Assembly (NCBI RefSeq): GCF_019649055.1 | Contig: NW_026570249.1 | Span: 558,001-622,000, forward strand | Direction of reading: 5' to 3' | Origin: Paramacrobiotus metropolitanus | Taxonomy: Eukaryota; Tardigrada; Eutardigrada; Parachela; Macrobiotidae | Length of the DNA stretch: 64,000 nt | In this document: one piece after another, positions 27,552-40,329 of the stretch | Numbering within the stretch: position 1 is the stretch's first letter | How the letters are laid out: every line of letters starts with the position of its first letter | Program-made: the position numbers and the translations under genes | The notes under the pieces: generated by a model | Databases searched by the model: none | What the model was told of the DNA's origin: nothing | What the model saw: the letters and a program-made list of their open reading frames with translations, nothing else

Positions 27552-29060
27552 GCTAGAATGAGAATGTGCTCATTTTAGCACCCATTTCCTGCCTGAAATA
27601 TTGAAATTAGCCCCTTTGGTGTGGATTGAACCAAAATTAAAAATTTGATATTTTGAAAAAACCCGTTAACAAGTGCACTGTAACTGACGCAATCGCAAAC
27701 ATGCGACGGTTTAATGCAGTTTCTCACGGCTGGTTGTTTTTCTCGTATTTGCAAGATGACTCCAACTCTTGTGGCTCGATCAGTCATTGTTTAAAACAAT
27801 CCAATTTCAAAAATTCATGCTGCTTTCTGTGACAACTTTTGTCGCTGCCAAGAAATTTCAAAACATGCGGAATCACGCTTATGAAACGTTTAAGTTCATT
27901 TTGAGTAATGTGATTAGAATGCAAAATCGATTTTGTACGTTTTACTCCACAGCCACCGCCTTCAGTTTTTATGGTGCTCGGGAACCGGCAATCAGAATTT
28001 TTTCCTTGACCGGTTTTAAATGAAAAGGCAAATTCTAAATTAGAAAATTTAAAATTAGAAATTCAGCATGTTCTAAAAACACTCAGCAAAAACAAATTCT
28101 AAATTAGAGAAACAGCTAAAAGTTTTTGGCTTTTGCGTTAAATGTAACTGCTAATATCCTTACAAAGTCCATGCTTGGGTGATTCAGCAAAATTGAATGA
28201 GTCGATAACACACAAAGCTAGCGTTTCATTCGATGGAGTGTGGAACGCAACCAGCGGTCAGCGGCTTACTTAAGTAACTAAACCAACTGTGGATGGTTGC
28301 ACAGTTACACTGCCAGCAATGCTAAACTACCCTCTTAAAAAGTATTAACCATTCAAAAACAAGCCGTATATACTTAGTCTTTGTATGAATAACGTATACA
28401 GTATCTTTATGTATGCATAACTCACTGCGCTCTGCAGGATTTTGCCCTCCGGAAAATACTAAACCACTACCCTAAAATGGGCGAATCAAAGGCGCGTAAT
28501 ATTTTGGTTACAAATCTCCATAGACAAAGCAAAAACAAGACGTTAACACTATTCCTATGCGAAGACTAGTCTTCTTCTTTTCATACATAGTGTTAAGTCT
28601 GCATCTGTGTGCAGACCGACGTAAAATCCTCATTTGCGACTAGGAATTCAGTTTATCGCAAATCTATTAGTATTCGCGATTCAACTCCTTTTTTTCTGCA
28701 TACGTAAGTAAATCTAGTTACCAGTCACTTTACATGGCCATGGTTTTAAAAATATAATGATTAATATAGGTCACAAGTGTTCGTTTATACAAAGCTGATT
28801 GTTTCGAATTGTTCGCATGTAGAGAGGATAATTATAACCGATGAACACGGCATTTCCGGTTCAGAACAACCCGGTAGTGGAGCGCAAAATGTAAGTATAC
28901 GTACAAATACGGCGCTTACAATAGCATCGCGTCACTCTCATTAGGATGTGTGGACTGGAGCAGGTTCCGTGCTCGTGCATTGTCTGATTTAATTAAAATC
29001 TCAGGTGATGAAGTCAAGATTTATCTCAAGAGGCCAAGCGAGCTCTCTTGGCGATTATGT
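27552..29060. other. AT-rich region, no gene
   Basis: Short frames only. A word CAAATTCTAAATTAGA occurs twice near 28029 and 28101. No RNA gene, exon or long repeat was seen. Confidence 0.4.
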
Positions 29061-29063
29061 TAA

Positions 29064-29718
29064 CGAGGGAGATACCCGAACACGTCCGCGTCAGATCAGC
29101 ATACACTTGGTAACATTAGAATCCTTAGAAATTCAGCTATTTTTTTCGACAGTCAAAACACCCCCAGATAAAGAACTCGAGTTTAGGGATCTGCGAGAAA
29201 CCAACACAGATATGATGGCTGACTTCCATCGAAACGTCATCAGGCGCCAAAGACCACAGTACGCTATACCGCGCCATTGTACGGATTCGTGTTTACGCAA
29301 CCGTCGTGCAGCGAGAAGTGCAAAGTATTGTAATCTCGATAGCTATTGCAGCTTTTTGTCTCACTACGCGCGACAGCATCGACTGGCTGCATAGAGATCA
29401 ATGCAACCGCGGATGCTGGTGCGCGCGATAGGGCTAATTAGGTGAGACAGCTGTCAAAAAAACAATACAAAATCTACGGATTGAAGCTAGACTAACCGTA
29501 GCGCATGGCGTAGCTTAACTGCGCATTGCGTATGGCGTCTGCTGACGTTTTGATGGATGTCAGCCATCATATCTGTGCTGGTTTCTCACAGATCCCTAAA
29601 TTCGAATTCTTTATCTGGGGGTGTTTTGACTTTCGAATAAAATAGCTGAATTTCTAATGATTCCAATGTTACCAAGCGGATGCTGATCTGACGCGGACGT
29701 GTTCGGGTATCTCCCTCG
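29064..29718. mobile_element. PIF/Harbinger-like MITE with long inverted arms
   Basis: Arms of about 190 bp start CGAGGGAGATACCCGAACAC on each strand, with a few internal differences. A TAA trinucleotide flanks both ends (29061-29063 and 29719-29721), the 3-bp TWA duplication of PIF/Harbinger elements. The 655-bp element has no transposase; the 129-codon frame starting at 29005 is produced by the arm. A diverged copy of the arm lies at about 30183-30262. Confidence 0.75.
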
Positions 29719-29721
29719 TAA

Positions 29722-30829
29722 GTACCAACCGCTGTAATCAACACACACCATATCCGAACCGCGTCAACGAACCGGTAGTTTTAAGCCGGCTATAGGCGAG
29801 GAAGAGCCGACGTGATCGGAACATGATCTCCATTATTAAATAAAACATCATTCCGCATTAACCTTTGCCCAATCTGAGTCTTAATATTTTAAGAATTATT
29901 GTCTACACTCAAAGACGGGATTATTTGTATTATTCAAGAAGTGCCGCGGATACTGCGCCGTTTTCCCCCCGTCAGATGTAGATCATTGCCGTATTGATTA
30001 TTTTTTCAGCCAACTGAAGCGCACAGTATTTTGCAGTTTGTTGTCAGATGTCATCAGTGTGAAAATAAATAATGCGTGTCCTGTACAGAGCAGAAAAAAT
30101 CACTCGTGGTGCTAGCACTTCAGGAAGAATTTTGACGTCAAAAGTGTAGCATAATGCCGGTCAAATATCAGATGTTTCTCTTAACAAGGGGCATACCCGA
30201 CCACCTGGCACTCGGATCAGTTCATGCTTAGTATCATTAGAATCCTCAGAAACTCTATAATTTTGTAACAATAACCCCGCTAAATCAGCACACCGCCGCG
30301 ACAACATTGACCATGAAATGCAAAATGTGTTCGCATGGTATACTATTATTGACACTGTATGACATTGTATTGGTCTATGTAATCTCGGTAATCTGGTATG
30401 TAAACAAAGAAGCACCGCTATTTTCGGCTGAAAAATTCGTCGAGAAAATTTAATGGTGTTTTGTTTAATTAATGCAACATGCAGCCATAGATTACGAATA
30501 GAACACTAGTCTGGAATTTTCGGAACAAAATTACCCATTTTTGCATTCGGGCACTTACTAAGAAAACCAGGCAATAATTCTGCGACCTTTATACGAGTAC
30601 CGGCTCCAGGCTCGGTAGCAAATTTATGTTTGTCGTGGGAGATTCCGTGTCGTGCACGCCTGTATATTAATGCACCGGTGTATCTGAATAAAAACGGTAA
30701 AATGGAAATTTTGCGGTAAGACATGCGTTATTATTTGCCACTAGGGCATATTATTTACGTCACGACAAGCAAGCGGGTTATTCACTTAACATCCATTTTC
30801 TACCGGGGAATGATGACAAGAGTTTATTA
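29722..30829. other. Intergenic with a diverged MITE arm
   Basis: About 30183-30262 is a degraded copy of the left arm of the element at 29064 (shared words CATACCCGA and CATTAGAATCCT). No matching second arm, gene or RNA gene was seen. Confidence 0.5.
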
Positions 30830-30979
30830 TGTCAGATGTGACACGGAAGCAGAGCAAGGAAAATGGGGCAAAATGCCTTTATTGATAACAATAAAGCAAC
30901 CACAAACAAACACAGAAAACCAATGCGGTCTAAGCTGTGGAAAGTAGCTGCCAGCGAGCTCGTCAGAATCGTGATAATG
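30830..30979 (-). repeat. 3' LTR portion of the minus-strand element
   Basis: The same 150 bases as at 54409-54558 with three substitutions (98% identity), so little time has passed since insertion. On the element strand it contains CAATAAAGGCATTTT, a polyadenylation signal as expected in R, and ends CATCTGACA. LTR sequence probably continues upward to about 31.4 kb, where TATA-like (31325-31332) words and an A/G tract on the minus strand (GGGAAAAAG, about 31395) occur, but no second copy exists to prove the boundary. Confidence 0.7.
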
Positions 30980-31499
30980 ATTCAGCGTGCTGCAGGTGTT
31001 ACGATCGTAGAGGTTTACGACCATGGACACTGGATAGCGTGGACTGCATGGCTGTATGTATCTTTAATTCTTTATGGTCTTGTTTGTGCAGAGTCTGAGC
31101 TGTATCATTTATGATCATATTTGTGCGGGACATTTATGTCTTTATGGTGTTATGCATTTATATGCATGAGTGTTTGTGACCGATGGTCAAGTGTGAATGA
31201 GAGGAAGGCAGGACTAATCTGGCCTGCGGGAGCGGATGTGCAGTGGTCAGATTGGTGCGCGTGTTTTTATAGCTTTGTGGCTGTATGCGATATGAGCTTG
31301 TTGTGCGAGTATGCATATTGATGTGGTATATAAGTTGGAGCAACTGTGTGGAGACGGCACAGTTGTCGGGAGTGCAGCTGTCATGAAATAAAAGTTAAGC
31401 TTTTTCCCTGTGGTGTACGTTGTACGAGGTAGACGTAGTGCTGCAGGGTTTTTAAGACAGGTATGCAACAGCTGATGCCGCAAAGCATAGAATCGCTCG

Positions 31500-33600
31500 T
31501 AAGCGCTGGGCTACGCCCCCAAGAGTGCAGAAATGCGCTGATTGGTCAGCGTAGACAAAGTATACGCTGAGTGAGCAGCGTAATATAGCGGCACGAATGG
31601 CGCAGCCATGTGCCGGCGGGCGACAGAGCAAGCCACGAGAGGTGTCGACCGCCTCGAGTGAGCGGTCTCTGACATGCCTCTGGGCGGGAGTGGGAGCTCC
31701 TGCGAGCACCTTCCCGACTCTGAACCTGGCCAACCCGGTAGGGTGCCAGGATCCGATACCCGGTAGCGCCGAATGCCACTTTGTCTCTAAACCCGGTAGG
31801 GTCGCTACCTCCAGACCCGCGGTGCAGTGCAGAAATCTGGAGTGCACTCTGGTTGCAGGGGGTTCCAGTGTGGTTTTGAAGGCTTGGTTGGTCGAATAAG
31901 TACAAAAATAAAGTTTATAAGGCTCATTGTTAAACATCCAAGTAAAAAGGATCACAATTCCAGTGAGAATTAAAGAAAGTGAGATCATAGTTAGAGATCC
32001 CAAAGCCAATTCCTTTGGTTAAATGGCTAAATGAAAACATCAATTCTTTGGTTAATAAAGTCTAGAAAAACTAGGTGTGGTTAAAAAAACTAGACGTAAA
32101 ATGGCTTATTCCGACTAGGTATACCACAGGGCCGCTTTTGTCTATACGGGTCCTAGTCAACGGTTCGCTTTATCCGATAGGATTGGCCTGGTCCTGTAGA
32201 TCCGGGGCGACGGTTCCCAGAGATGTCCACAGGAGTCCAGTGGAGTAATTCCAGCGGAGTGATGTATGGAAGGCACTGTTGCTTTCGCAAGGACAGGTTG
32301 TCCCCTTCATGGTTCAAGTATGGTGAACCAAGCCCGGTTGGGCGGTCCATATAATGCCAGAGTGATGCCTCTGGACAGGAGAGGTGCTTCTGTGACCAAA
32401 ATAGTATGCTTGGACCAATTCCGTTTGGATGGCCCACAGGGGTCTCTAACTTGGACCGGTTTTGCCTTGCATGCCAGTTTGGTCATGCGCCTAGGTCCAA
32501 AAATCTTCTAAGTCCAAGGGGGCCACAATGGAAAAAATTTCTAAGTCATAGGACCGAAGTGGTGTGATGGACCAAACCCATTGGGGCGGTCCAAACTCGG
32601 TCTCTGACATGCCTTGGGCAGGGTTTTAGGTTCGATTGTGATGGGGCTTGTCTCTGGCAGGTGTTGGACGTGAGAGTCCTGTGTAGCCAGGTTTGGCGCT
32701 CCGATGGGGACTCAGTCGTTTTTTGATAAGGCACATCGTTGGACGGGCCAAAAAACTTAGTCATTTTTCGATGGGCCACGTCATTGGACGGGCCAAAAAA
32801 ACTTAGTCGTTTTTTCGACGGTCCAGAGTTGATGGCGGGCCAAAAGGACTTAGTCGTTTTTTCGACGGTCCAAAGTGTATGACGGGCCAAAGTTGCAGAC
32901 TTGTTAAGTCTAGTCCGTCTCACTGGCCGTGGGCCATGAGTTAACTACCATGTCAGATAGGATTCCCTGAGACCGTGGCCATAACAAAATCAAGTAGCTT
33001 CTGACGAAAACATCAGATTGGCCTGGCCAAACTCCAAAAAATTAAGTTGTGGGCGCCGGTAGGCGTTTACCACAAAGGACTCGGTCTGCTGACTAGGAGC
33101 ACCCTCATTTGGCCTCGGGGCAGTGAATCTTTTGGATGGGCCTCTGGGCGGTCCGTGGCGAGGATGTAGGACGTAGCATGCGAAATGGGTGTACCACAAC
33201 TTCTATGCGGCTCCCATACTCACTTGTCCCAGTTGCCTGGTGTGGCAGCTAAACTCGTGAGCCGCATGTGGTCCGTTAGGCACATAGCGGGCCTGGTCCA
33301 ACTTCTATGGGCCAGGGCTTGTCCACGGCTTGTCGCAACTTCTATGCGGGCCGTCGCCACCTTCTGGGCGCTGAATCTCTTCCATGCCGGTGAATTAGGC
33401 CGTGCGCCAAGTTCGGTCTTGTGGACTCCGTCAGATGGTCTGGGATGGCCGAGCCAAATTCATGGTCCCAGCCGCTAAGCCAGAGCCTATCCGGGGAATC
33501 CGGTTGAGATCCAGGGATTAAGGTCCGGTGAGATAGACGATACATGGCCGTAAGCCACGTTCGTTGGGAGAGGGTAACAACCGTTGGATTGTACCCATGG
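31500..33600. other. 3' non-coding part of the minus-strand element
   Basis: No gene was recognised. The stretch contains dispersed words GGTCTCTGACATGCCT (about 31664 and 32599) and AACCCGGTAGGG (two copies near 31732-31800, also in the leader at 54034 and 54142). It also holds the tandem array listed next and several ACTTCTA heptamers. Confidence 0.5.
32711..32895. repeat. Degenerate tandem repeat of about 45-50 bp, four units
   Basis: Units share CTTAGTCGTTTTTTCGACGG and GACGGGCCAAAA with small changes. On the minus strand the frame repeats FFGPSNDV, but the array lies in the non-coding tail and reads poorly as protein. Confidence 0.75.
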
Positions 33601-33670
33601 TGGTATTCAAGTCCGGTTTCAGCTAATGCCGGTCCACTTCTAGGGCCGACATGCAGGAATGGCCGTTAGC

Positions 33671-35674
33671 TTATTCCTGCCCTCCCTGTCCGGCTTGGTC
33701 GCCGTCGCCCAACCCTGGGTTGAGTGGGTCGACGAAGCTTTTCTCCATGTCCGCCAATTCTTGTTCAGTGAGGTTGTCCTGTGGTTGGCTGGAGGCGCTG
33801 GTCGGCTGGACTTCTGGGCCAGAATGCTCGGCCTGAGTCTGGACGTGTGCGGACGATCCGGTTGAGGATCGCTGAGTGCAAAACTTCGTTGGAAGTCTCC
33901 GCGCCGCCGTTCGGTTAACGAACGCTTTCGCTTCGTCGTCGAAGTCCGATGGGTGTGGATAACGGTAGTCTTTAGCGCGGCTCCTGAAAACACTGAGGGC
34001 GCTTTGGATTTTGACACCCGCTTCGATTTCATGGATCTGGTTTCCAAGGAGGGCCACTTGGGTCAATAATCGAGGAATGATCTTCCCCTGCCAATAGGCA
34101 ACTTCAAGTTCCCAGTGGCACCGTAAGTGACCAAGTCTGGCGGCAAAAATGCTTTATAACATGCCGTTGTACGTATAAGCATACGTTCCGAGTGGGGCCT
34201 CTTTGTAATCGGCCGGCTTGCACGGGATGTCCGTAGCGGCTCTGGCGGCTGCGATTAGGAAACTGGCGTTCGCGTCCGGTAGGACGAACTAGGCCAGGTA
34301 CTTGACGCAGTCAAGCTGGTCGTTCTTGATGTGCAATTGGCACAAGTCGTTCCAGTCCGGTCTAGTGATGGGCTGTCCAAGTAAGTTTACGTCCGTGATG
34401 CTCGATAGAGTATTGTCACGGACCATTGGGTAGCCCTCGCGGTTGTCGATGTGTTCCTCCTTATTAAAAGTGCGGGGCCATTCTTTTCGTTGCATTTCCA
34501 TTTCCAGGCCGGACCGAGTGACGAAAGTTTGTAAGTTCTGGACCATAGCGTCTACTTGGGCCCATCGATCCCTGGGGTATGGGATGGCGCCCATAATATA
34601 ATCCGTCACCTCCCGATGGGAAAGTGGCCGAAGATTGATGCCCTGGTCCTCGGCATATTTATATGGGTTGAAGTCCGCGGCACTGACGCTTGCATCTTGT
34701 CGGGCCGGTAGGTCCGATGACGGCGGTGCGGACTCGGTCTCCATTGGCATCTGGATGCTAATGTTGTTGGCCACCGAGCTGACACTTCGTTCTGGTCGCT
34801 TGGTGGACTGGGCGACAACCAGGCTGGACTCTACCTCGCTCCGTTTTCCAGGTGAGCTACGCGTTTGGTGCTGACGCTCCTCTGACTGGCTTCGACTCTG
34901 GGGGCCAGTTTGGTCCTGGTTGCGATTCTGGATTTGGTTACGTAAGTCGTCTAGCTTCCGCGGTAGCGGTGCCACTGGCGCGTACTGTTCGGTACGCGCT
35001 GGCTGATATTGTCCTTTCAGGGCTTCCAACAGTCCGCCTTCCATTAGCTGCTTGGCCACCTGGCCAACCACGGCTTTATTGATGTTTTCCAGGATCTGAT
35101 TATATGTCGTCGGTGTGGGTAACTCATATCCGTAGGATTGAGAGCCTGCGTAATTTCTCGGGGCGGCCGTTGGGCCACGTCCTGAGGACTGGTCAGAGCC
35201 CGTGTTACGGGATCGATTACGTGCCCAGTCTCGTTCCTGTTTCAGTTCTCGAGCCGATTGGCTGAGTGGGGGAATCGGAGTTCCGGTGCTACTCCAGCCC
35301 GGTTGTCGGGCGCTGCTGCGTTCCATATAGAGGTCGTAGACCTCTAACTGTTCATGGTCCCTCAGTAGGGGAAGCAAGTGGCGTCCATCGCGGCTGGTCA
35401 TGTGACAGTAAGCGTCAAAGTTGCCTCTAACCACTTCTTGGTAGAAGCCGTAAGCTCTACCATGTTCATCGCGGTAGCCGGGCCGCAGGTTGCATGCGCA
35501 GGGGAACACCTCCCGTTGAGAGTTGTCCCGGCGGTTCGACTGGTCCCCGCTGTTACGTCTGCAGTCCAAACATCCCGACTCGTACTTCTGCCCAGGTGTA
35601 AGTCCCATTCTCTGTGGTAACAGAAATGAAACTTGCAGAATAAGGTTAAGTCTATTTCTAGGACAGGTTCCCAT
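33671..35674 (-). pseudogene. Accessory ORF of the retroelement, two in-frame stops
   Basis: One minus-strand frame runs from 35674 to 33671 interrupted only by TAG at 34289-34291 and TAA near 34159; the sequence on both sides of each stop keeps protein-like composition. The first part is 461 residues. It has a Cys-rich start (CLDCRR, then CACNLRPGYRDE), a Gln/Arg/Ser-rich middle and a helical segment (TYNQILENINKAVVGQVAKQ). A splice acceptor-like site (CTGTTACCACAG, about 35602) sits early in the frame, so the true start may come from splicing. No family was recognised and no transmembrane segment is present, so it is not an evident envelope protein. Confidence 0.55.
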
Positions 35675-35774
35675 AGTAATTACGCCCTATGATTTTACGT
35701 CCCTATAAAATTACGTGATTTGTTAACTAGGCTTTTCTTGCCCGGGGAATTATATTGGGATCACCCCCTAGACC

Positions 35775-37627
35775 CTATGCAACTTCTATGCCTAGGTCAC
35801 TGATGCTAAGTGCACCGCTTCTTCTTGGACTTGGTTGAGGCCAAGGTGGCGGGTCCGGTGTACGAGGGCCATATCGGTCCGGTCGATTATTCTTCATCCG
35901 GTACCGCTGCTGGGCTTCTGGCTCATCGACAGTTTGCTCTAACCAGCCTTGGCGCAACATCTTTTTGACGACGTATCGCACGTCCGGGTTGAGGTGGTAC
36001 AACCCGTTAGGGCGACTGGGGGGATATTCATTCCCATCGCTCAGCTGAGGATCGTACGTCGAGCGACATACGCCATATCGTCCAAGGAGTTGGTTGGCCA
36101 TTTCGCCTCTTGTCAGGCCCAAGGGATGTTGCGTGGTGGTCAGTACCGCCAAGATGGCATTCCGCCATTCCCAGTAGCCTTGAGGCGCTTCGTCACGTCT
36201 TTCCGGTGGGAACGTGTAAAACATCTGCATGTTAGGCAGATGGGTCCGCAGGATGGCTCCTTCAATATAGGCCATTCTGATGTATCTCATCACCTTTGAC
36301 TTGGTTACTGGTGGGCCGTTCCATTTCTGGATAAGTTGGAAGGCCAAGCCTCCTGTAGCAAGGGTTGTGCCCGTTTGGGACAACGCCTTTAAGGCTGCCT
36401 TGATGTATGCCCACGTCTCGTCCGTATTGGAGATCTTTGGCTTTTTTGAAGGATCTCCGCCAAGCCATTTCCTCGCCACGTTGGTTCTTGGTGGCGGCAC
36501 GTAATCGATGCGCGGTTTGGCCGGGCATGGGTCGGGTAAAGTCCACTGGATCTCACCGTCGTCTGATTCTGGTGAGGTGGAGTCTCGCACTCTTTCCCGT
36601 TCGGGCTGTGCACCGCTTCCACTTGGCTCAGCGTCTTCTACACTGGCCTGACTTTCCCGATCGGCGCATTCTGCGCCACTCTGGTCCTGACCAGCGCCTT
36701 CTGCGCCGCCCTGGTCCTCCATGTTCTGGTCGCCATCAGGTGGCTGGTTTTCATCACCGATGGGATTTCCATGTCATGGTCCGGTGGGACGTCCATGGTC
36801 AATTTACCTGGGCTCTGGTCATCATCGTCATCGTCAGAGTCGGACTTTTGGGATTCCAAGGTTTTGTCCTGGTCCAACTCTTCTTCTTGTTCCTCCTCCG
36901 AGTTCTCTGGTTCGGAGTCCTCAGAGTCCGATACGTCTCGGCTAGGTGGCGGGACTTTCTTCCCGCTCTTCTTGGTGGCCGTGGCCTTTCGACTCTTCGT
37001 TGACGTAGTTGATGGAGCTGGTGAAGAAGGTCTGGACTGGCCAGCTGCGTTGGGCAGTGACACAGTGTCCCTTGGCACGGGTCGGATTCCGGCCGCGCGC
37101 ATTTCTTCTTCGGCTTCTTGCCGTGCAGCCGTCTCTCTTCTAGTGACCGATGGTCGGGGGGTGGGGGGCTTTTTAACCGGCAATTTTTTTGGGCCAGGCA
37201 GTTTCGCCTCTTGGGAGACCCGATAGGCTTCCTTGGCTCTGCCCGTCAACTTGTCTTTCGGCGGGCCAACCGCCTTCTTCCTATCCTGATCCCATTTTGT
37301 GCCTACGTCGTTTGACACGTACAGAGACCGTTGGATCTTCTGTGGGATTAATTCCGGAATAGTGAAGCGGATGGGTTCGGCCCGGTAAGCATTGGTCGTT
37401 TCCAAGACTACCTCCTTGACCAACGCAATAAGTTCGTTTGCCAGCCTGGTTGTGAGTTTGTCCAGGTCTTTCTCTCCCAAGTAAGAGAGAGCGTGTCGGT
37501 CAAGTTGGAGCCTCTTGGGTAGTGCAAGTAGGCGATGGTCCTGCATATTTGTTGAAAAGGATAGTCCCGGCTTCGGGAAAGTCCTGCTGGCCGATGGGCC
37601 ACGTGAAGCTCCATCATACTGGTCCAA
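35775..37627 (-). pseudogene. Accessory ORF with winged-helix-like segments, frameshifted
   Basis: Two overlapping minus-strand frames (36638-37627 and 35775-36722) join in sense at about 36,760, where an acidic stretch continues in the other frame; one indel explains it. The first part is helical then Lys/Arg/Pro-rich, with long acidic runs (SDSDDDDDD). The second contains two similar units: a helix-turn-helix-like stretch followed by a basic hairpin, around SKVMRYIRMAYIEGAILRTH and PDVRYVVKKMLRQGWLEQT. These resemble winged-helix DNA-binding domains by shape only. The frame ends after GIEVA at 35775. Confidence 0.5.
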
Positions 37628-40305
37628 CCACGGTGTGTACGGACCAGAAGTCCCATGTCCAGAATCCGAGTTACCATCCTCCGCATAAAGGGTGCCGTTA
37701 GTACACGGTCCGCCGGCGGTAGGCCTTGGTATTCTTCCTTATATTTCATACGGGACCGGAAGACGCAGACGAGGCACTGATACATGTCTCGTCCCGTTGC
37801 GCGTCTCATCGCTCTGGCGGCTGCCACGGTTAGTCGTATATAGTGATCCGCTGGGATCTCTATATGTGTGGCTTCCGGCCCAGGGTCTGGTAACTCAGCC
37901 TCATCGTCCCAGGGCGAGAGGAGCATCACTTCCTCTGAGGGCGGTTCTGCCCCGGAGCGTCGCTCGTACTCCTCGTCCCACCATGAACGATATAATGCGG
38001 GCTCTGCTGCTTTGTCTGGACTGTCCGATAGGACTTGGACGTCTTCATCGCCGGACAGCCGCTTCTCTAGCTGGGCGATCTCGGCCTCTTGACTTTTCTT
38101 GTCTTTGGCCGCTTGCTTCTTCTGGCGGTTCCGTTTGGCCTCTGGATTAGATGTTGGCCGAGGTGTTGCCGCCTGGCTTCCACTCGGTTGAGGGGAGTTT
38201 GAGCGAGTGGCCGGTTTGGCCCTCGGTTGGGGAGAAGTTGGACGAGAGGCCGGTTTGGCCCTCTCTGGGTTCTTGGCTTTTCTCGGCTGCTTAGTTTGTT
38301 GGGAAATAGCTGAGTGGGTCACTCCCATGCCAAGTGCCAAATTATCCAGCGTCCCAGTTATGGGGAATGTTACTGGACGGCCAAAAGGTATGTCGTCAAC
38401 GCTGGCCGGCATATCCGTCAATATTATCGAAGCAGCGGCCGTTGGCCCTGTTCCGGACTGGCCTTGGCTTGCCGATTCTTGTGCCGACGAAGTGGCCTTC
38501 GGTGGCTCCTCCGGTTGGACTGGTTCTGGCTGTGACATTACGGCCACAGGTCCGGACGGAGAACTGTCCATTGTCTCCAAAGCTACGGGTGCCTGCGTCT
38601 TAGGCGGTACCTCAGTTGGTGGGGCACTTGACGACAGAGCTTCGGTTATCATCGGGTCTTGCCCCGGTGGAGGGAAGGCCCTTTGATTGCGACGGGTCCA
38701 GTAATCTTTTACCATTCGGTAAACTAATGGCGCGAGCATCTCAGATAACATGTCATACTCTTCCATGTTATTCTGCTCCTTCGCCTCCTGCCTCTTTGTG
38801 AGCAGAAATCGGTGTCGCCGTCGCTCGTTTTGGTCTGCATGGATGATTAAGTGTCTCTGCTCGATGGGATTGAGAGCACTCATAGGCATCAGGGCCGCGT
38901 CGGCTTCCACTTCTTGGTCCGAGACAGCCGGAGTTATCTGCACCGTCATTCTGGTCGATTCTGCGACCACCGGTGCAGGGGTCCCAACCGTGGCCGTTAA
39001 TGGCTCGAGTGTTCAACCTGCAGACACTGTAGGTGCTGCGATTCGCTCCACAGTAATGGTCATGGTTGGCTGTTGAGGAGGTGTGGTGTCCATCCTCTCT
39101 TTGGTTGGGGACTTGCCTGGCCGGCTCGGTGTGAACCTGGCGGGCACTGGGTCAGGGACTGGCATGCTGGGCATTCGCGCCGGAGTTGATGTGGCGCGTC
39201 CAGGAGAAATCCTTTTGGTTGGACATCGACTTCGGCGTGGCGAATCCTTCGTTGAAGGTGGCCGGACCTGGCTGGTCTCGTATAACGCCTTTTGGACACT
39301 TTCGTGCAAGCCTTCTTCGTTCTCCGACTCCTCACTGGACAGGACGCCCCAGAAGGCCGCTGGCAGCTGAGGAAGTTCGTCCTCACTTTCTGCCTCCTCT
39401 GGTGGGAGTTGGTCTTCCACTGGCTGGCCTGGTCGTAGGCGCGGTTCAACTGTCCATGCCCTTGGGTCAATGTGTGGGACCCGTATGTAGATGGCATGCT
39501 CAATGATCTCGCTAGGCAACTTGCGTTGACGAAGGGCCTGGCTCTTGCTCCGCATGGCCATCAATCTTCTGATGAGGATTGTCCGTTCTTGGAACATCAG
39601 TTGACAACCTCGGTTGATGCGGTCAATCTCACGGTCCGTTAATGTGGGATCGCCGGCGCGTAGTCGCTGGCGCATATCCTCCTCAGTCAGACTTAAGCGG
39701 AGACCAACTTCTATGATCTCGCCCACAGCCCGCTTGTGCGGGTCATCCCATGAATCCGTATTGGTCAGTCGGATACGATGCCTCGTTGGAGGCCCGTCCC
39801 GCAACGGCTGAGTTGTTCCTGACAGAATTGCTGGTGCTTCCGGTGAGGATAGCACATGACCCTTGCCAGGAAAATTCTTCGGCGGCGACTTCTTCTTCTT
39901 GACCGGTAGGCCGCGAAGCGTCAAGGTCGGTCGCTCCGCCTTCTTTGGTTTAAGTATGGACGGGCCAGGCCTGGTAGCGCCAGGAACGTCTAAGTCCTTT
40001 GGCAGGCCACTCCACGCTGGTAGAGTGGGCCTTGTTGGACGAGTCAGTTCCAGGTTCTCACGCGGTCCTCTCCAAGGAGGGAGTGACGGCTGCGAAGGAG
40101 GCTCTTCGGCTTCCGGAGGAGTCCTCTTCTTCTTCTTAAACCTGGGTGACTGTGGGCCACTTGTTGTGGCAGGAGTGGCTGGTTCTGGCCTTCCTCCTGT
40201 GGATTTGCTGTCCGTTAGTCGGACAATAAGGGTGCCACTTGATGTGTCGCCTTCAATTGGCTTCGGCGTAGGCTGTGATGACGCCGTTGGCGCATCGACA
40301 GCCAT
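37408..40305 (-). pseudogene. Accessory ORF with an in-frame TGA
   Basis: One frame on the minus strand from 40305 to 37408 is broken only by TGA at 39013-39015, with protein-like sequence in the same frame on both sides. The product is hydrophilic and Pro/Ser/Glu-rich with short helical islands: one near TEEDMRQRLRAGDPT, one near IEQRHLIIHADQNERRRHRF. A third winged-helix-like unit (TAPFMRRMVTRILDMGLLVR) lies close to 37,650, where a frameshift passes sense to the next frame. No enzyme motif, signal peptide or membrane segment is visible. Confidence 0.5.
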
Positions 40306-40329
40306 TGGACTTGTCGGTTCACCAGCCGG

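Noticed and set aside
29005-29394. 129-codon frame
   Set aside because: It lies almost wholly in the arm of the Harbinger-like MITE and resembles no protein.
30829-31480. Plus-strand LTR promoter (TATATAAG at 31325, AATAAA at 31387)
   Set aside because: The primer binding site at the partner copy, the shared AATAAAGG and the coding strand all indicate minus orientation; the plus-strand words are probably incidental.
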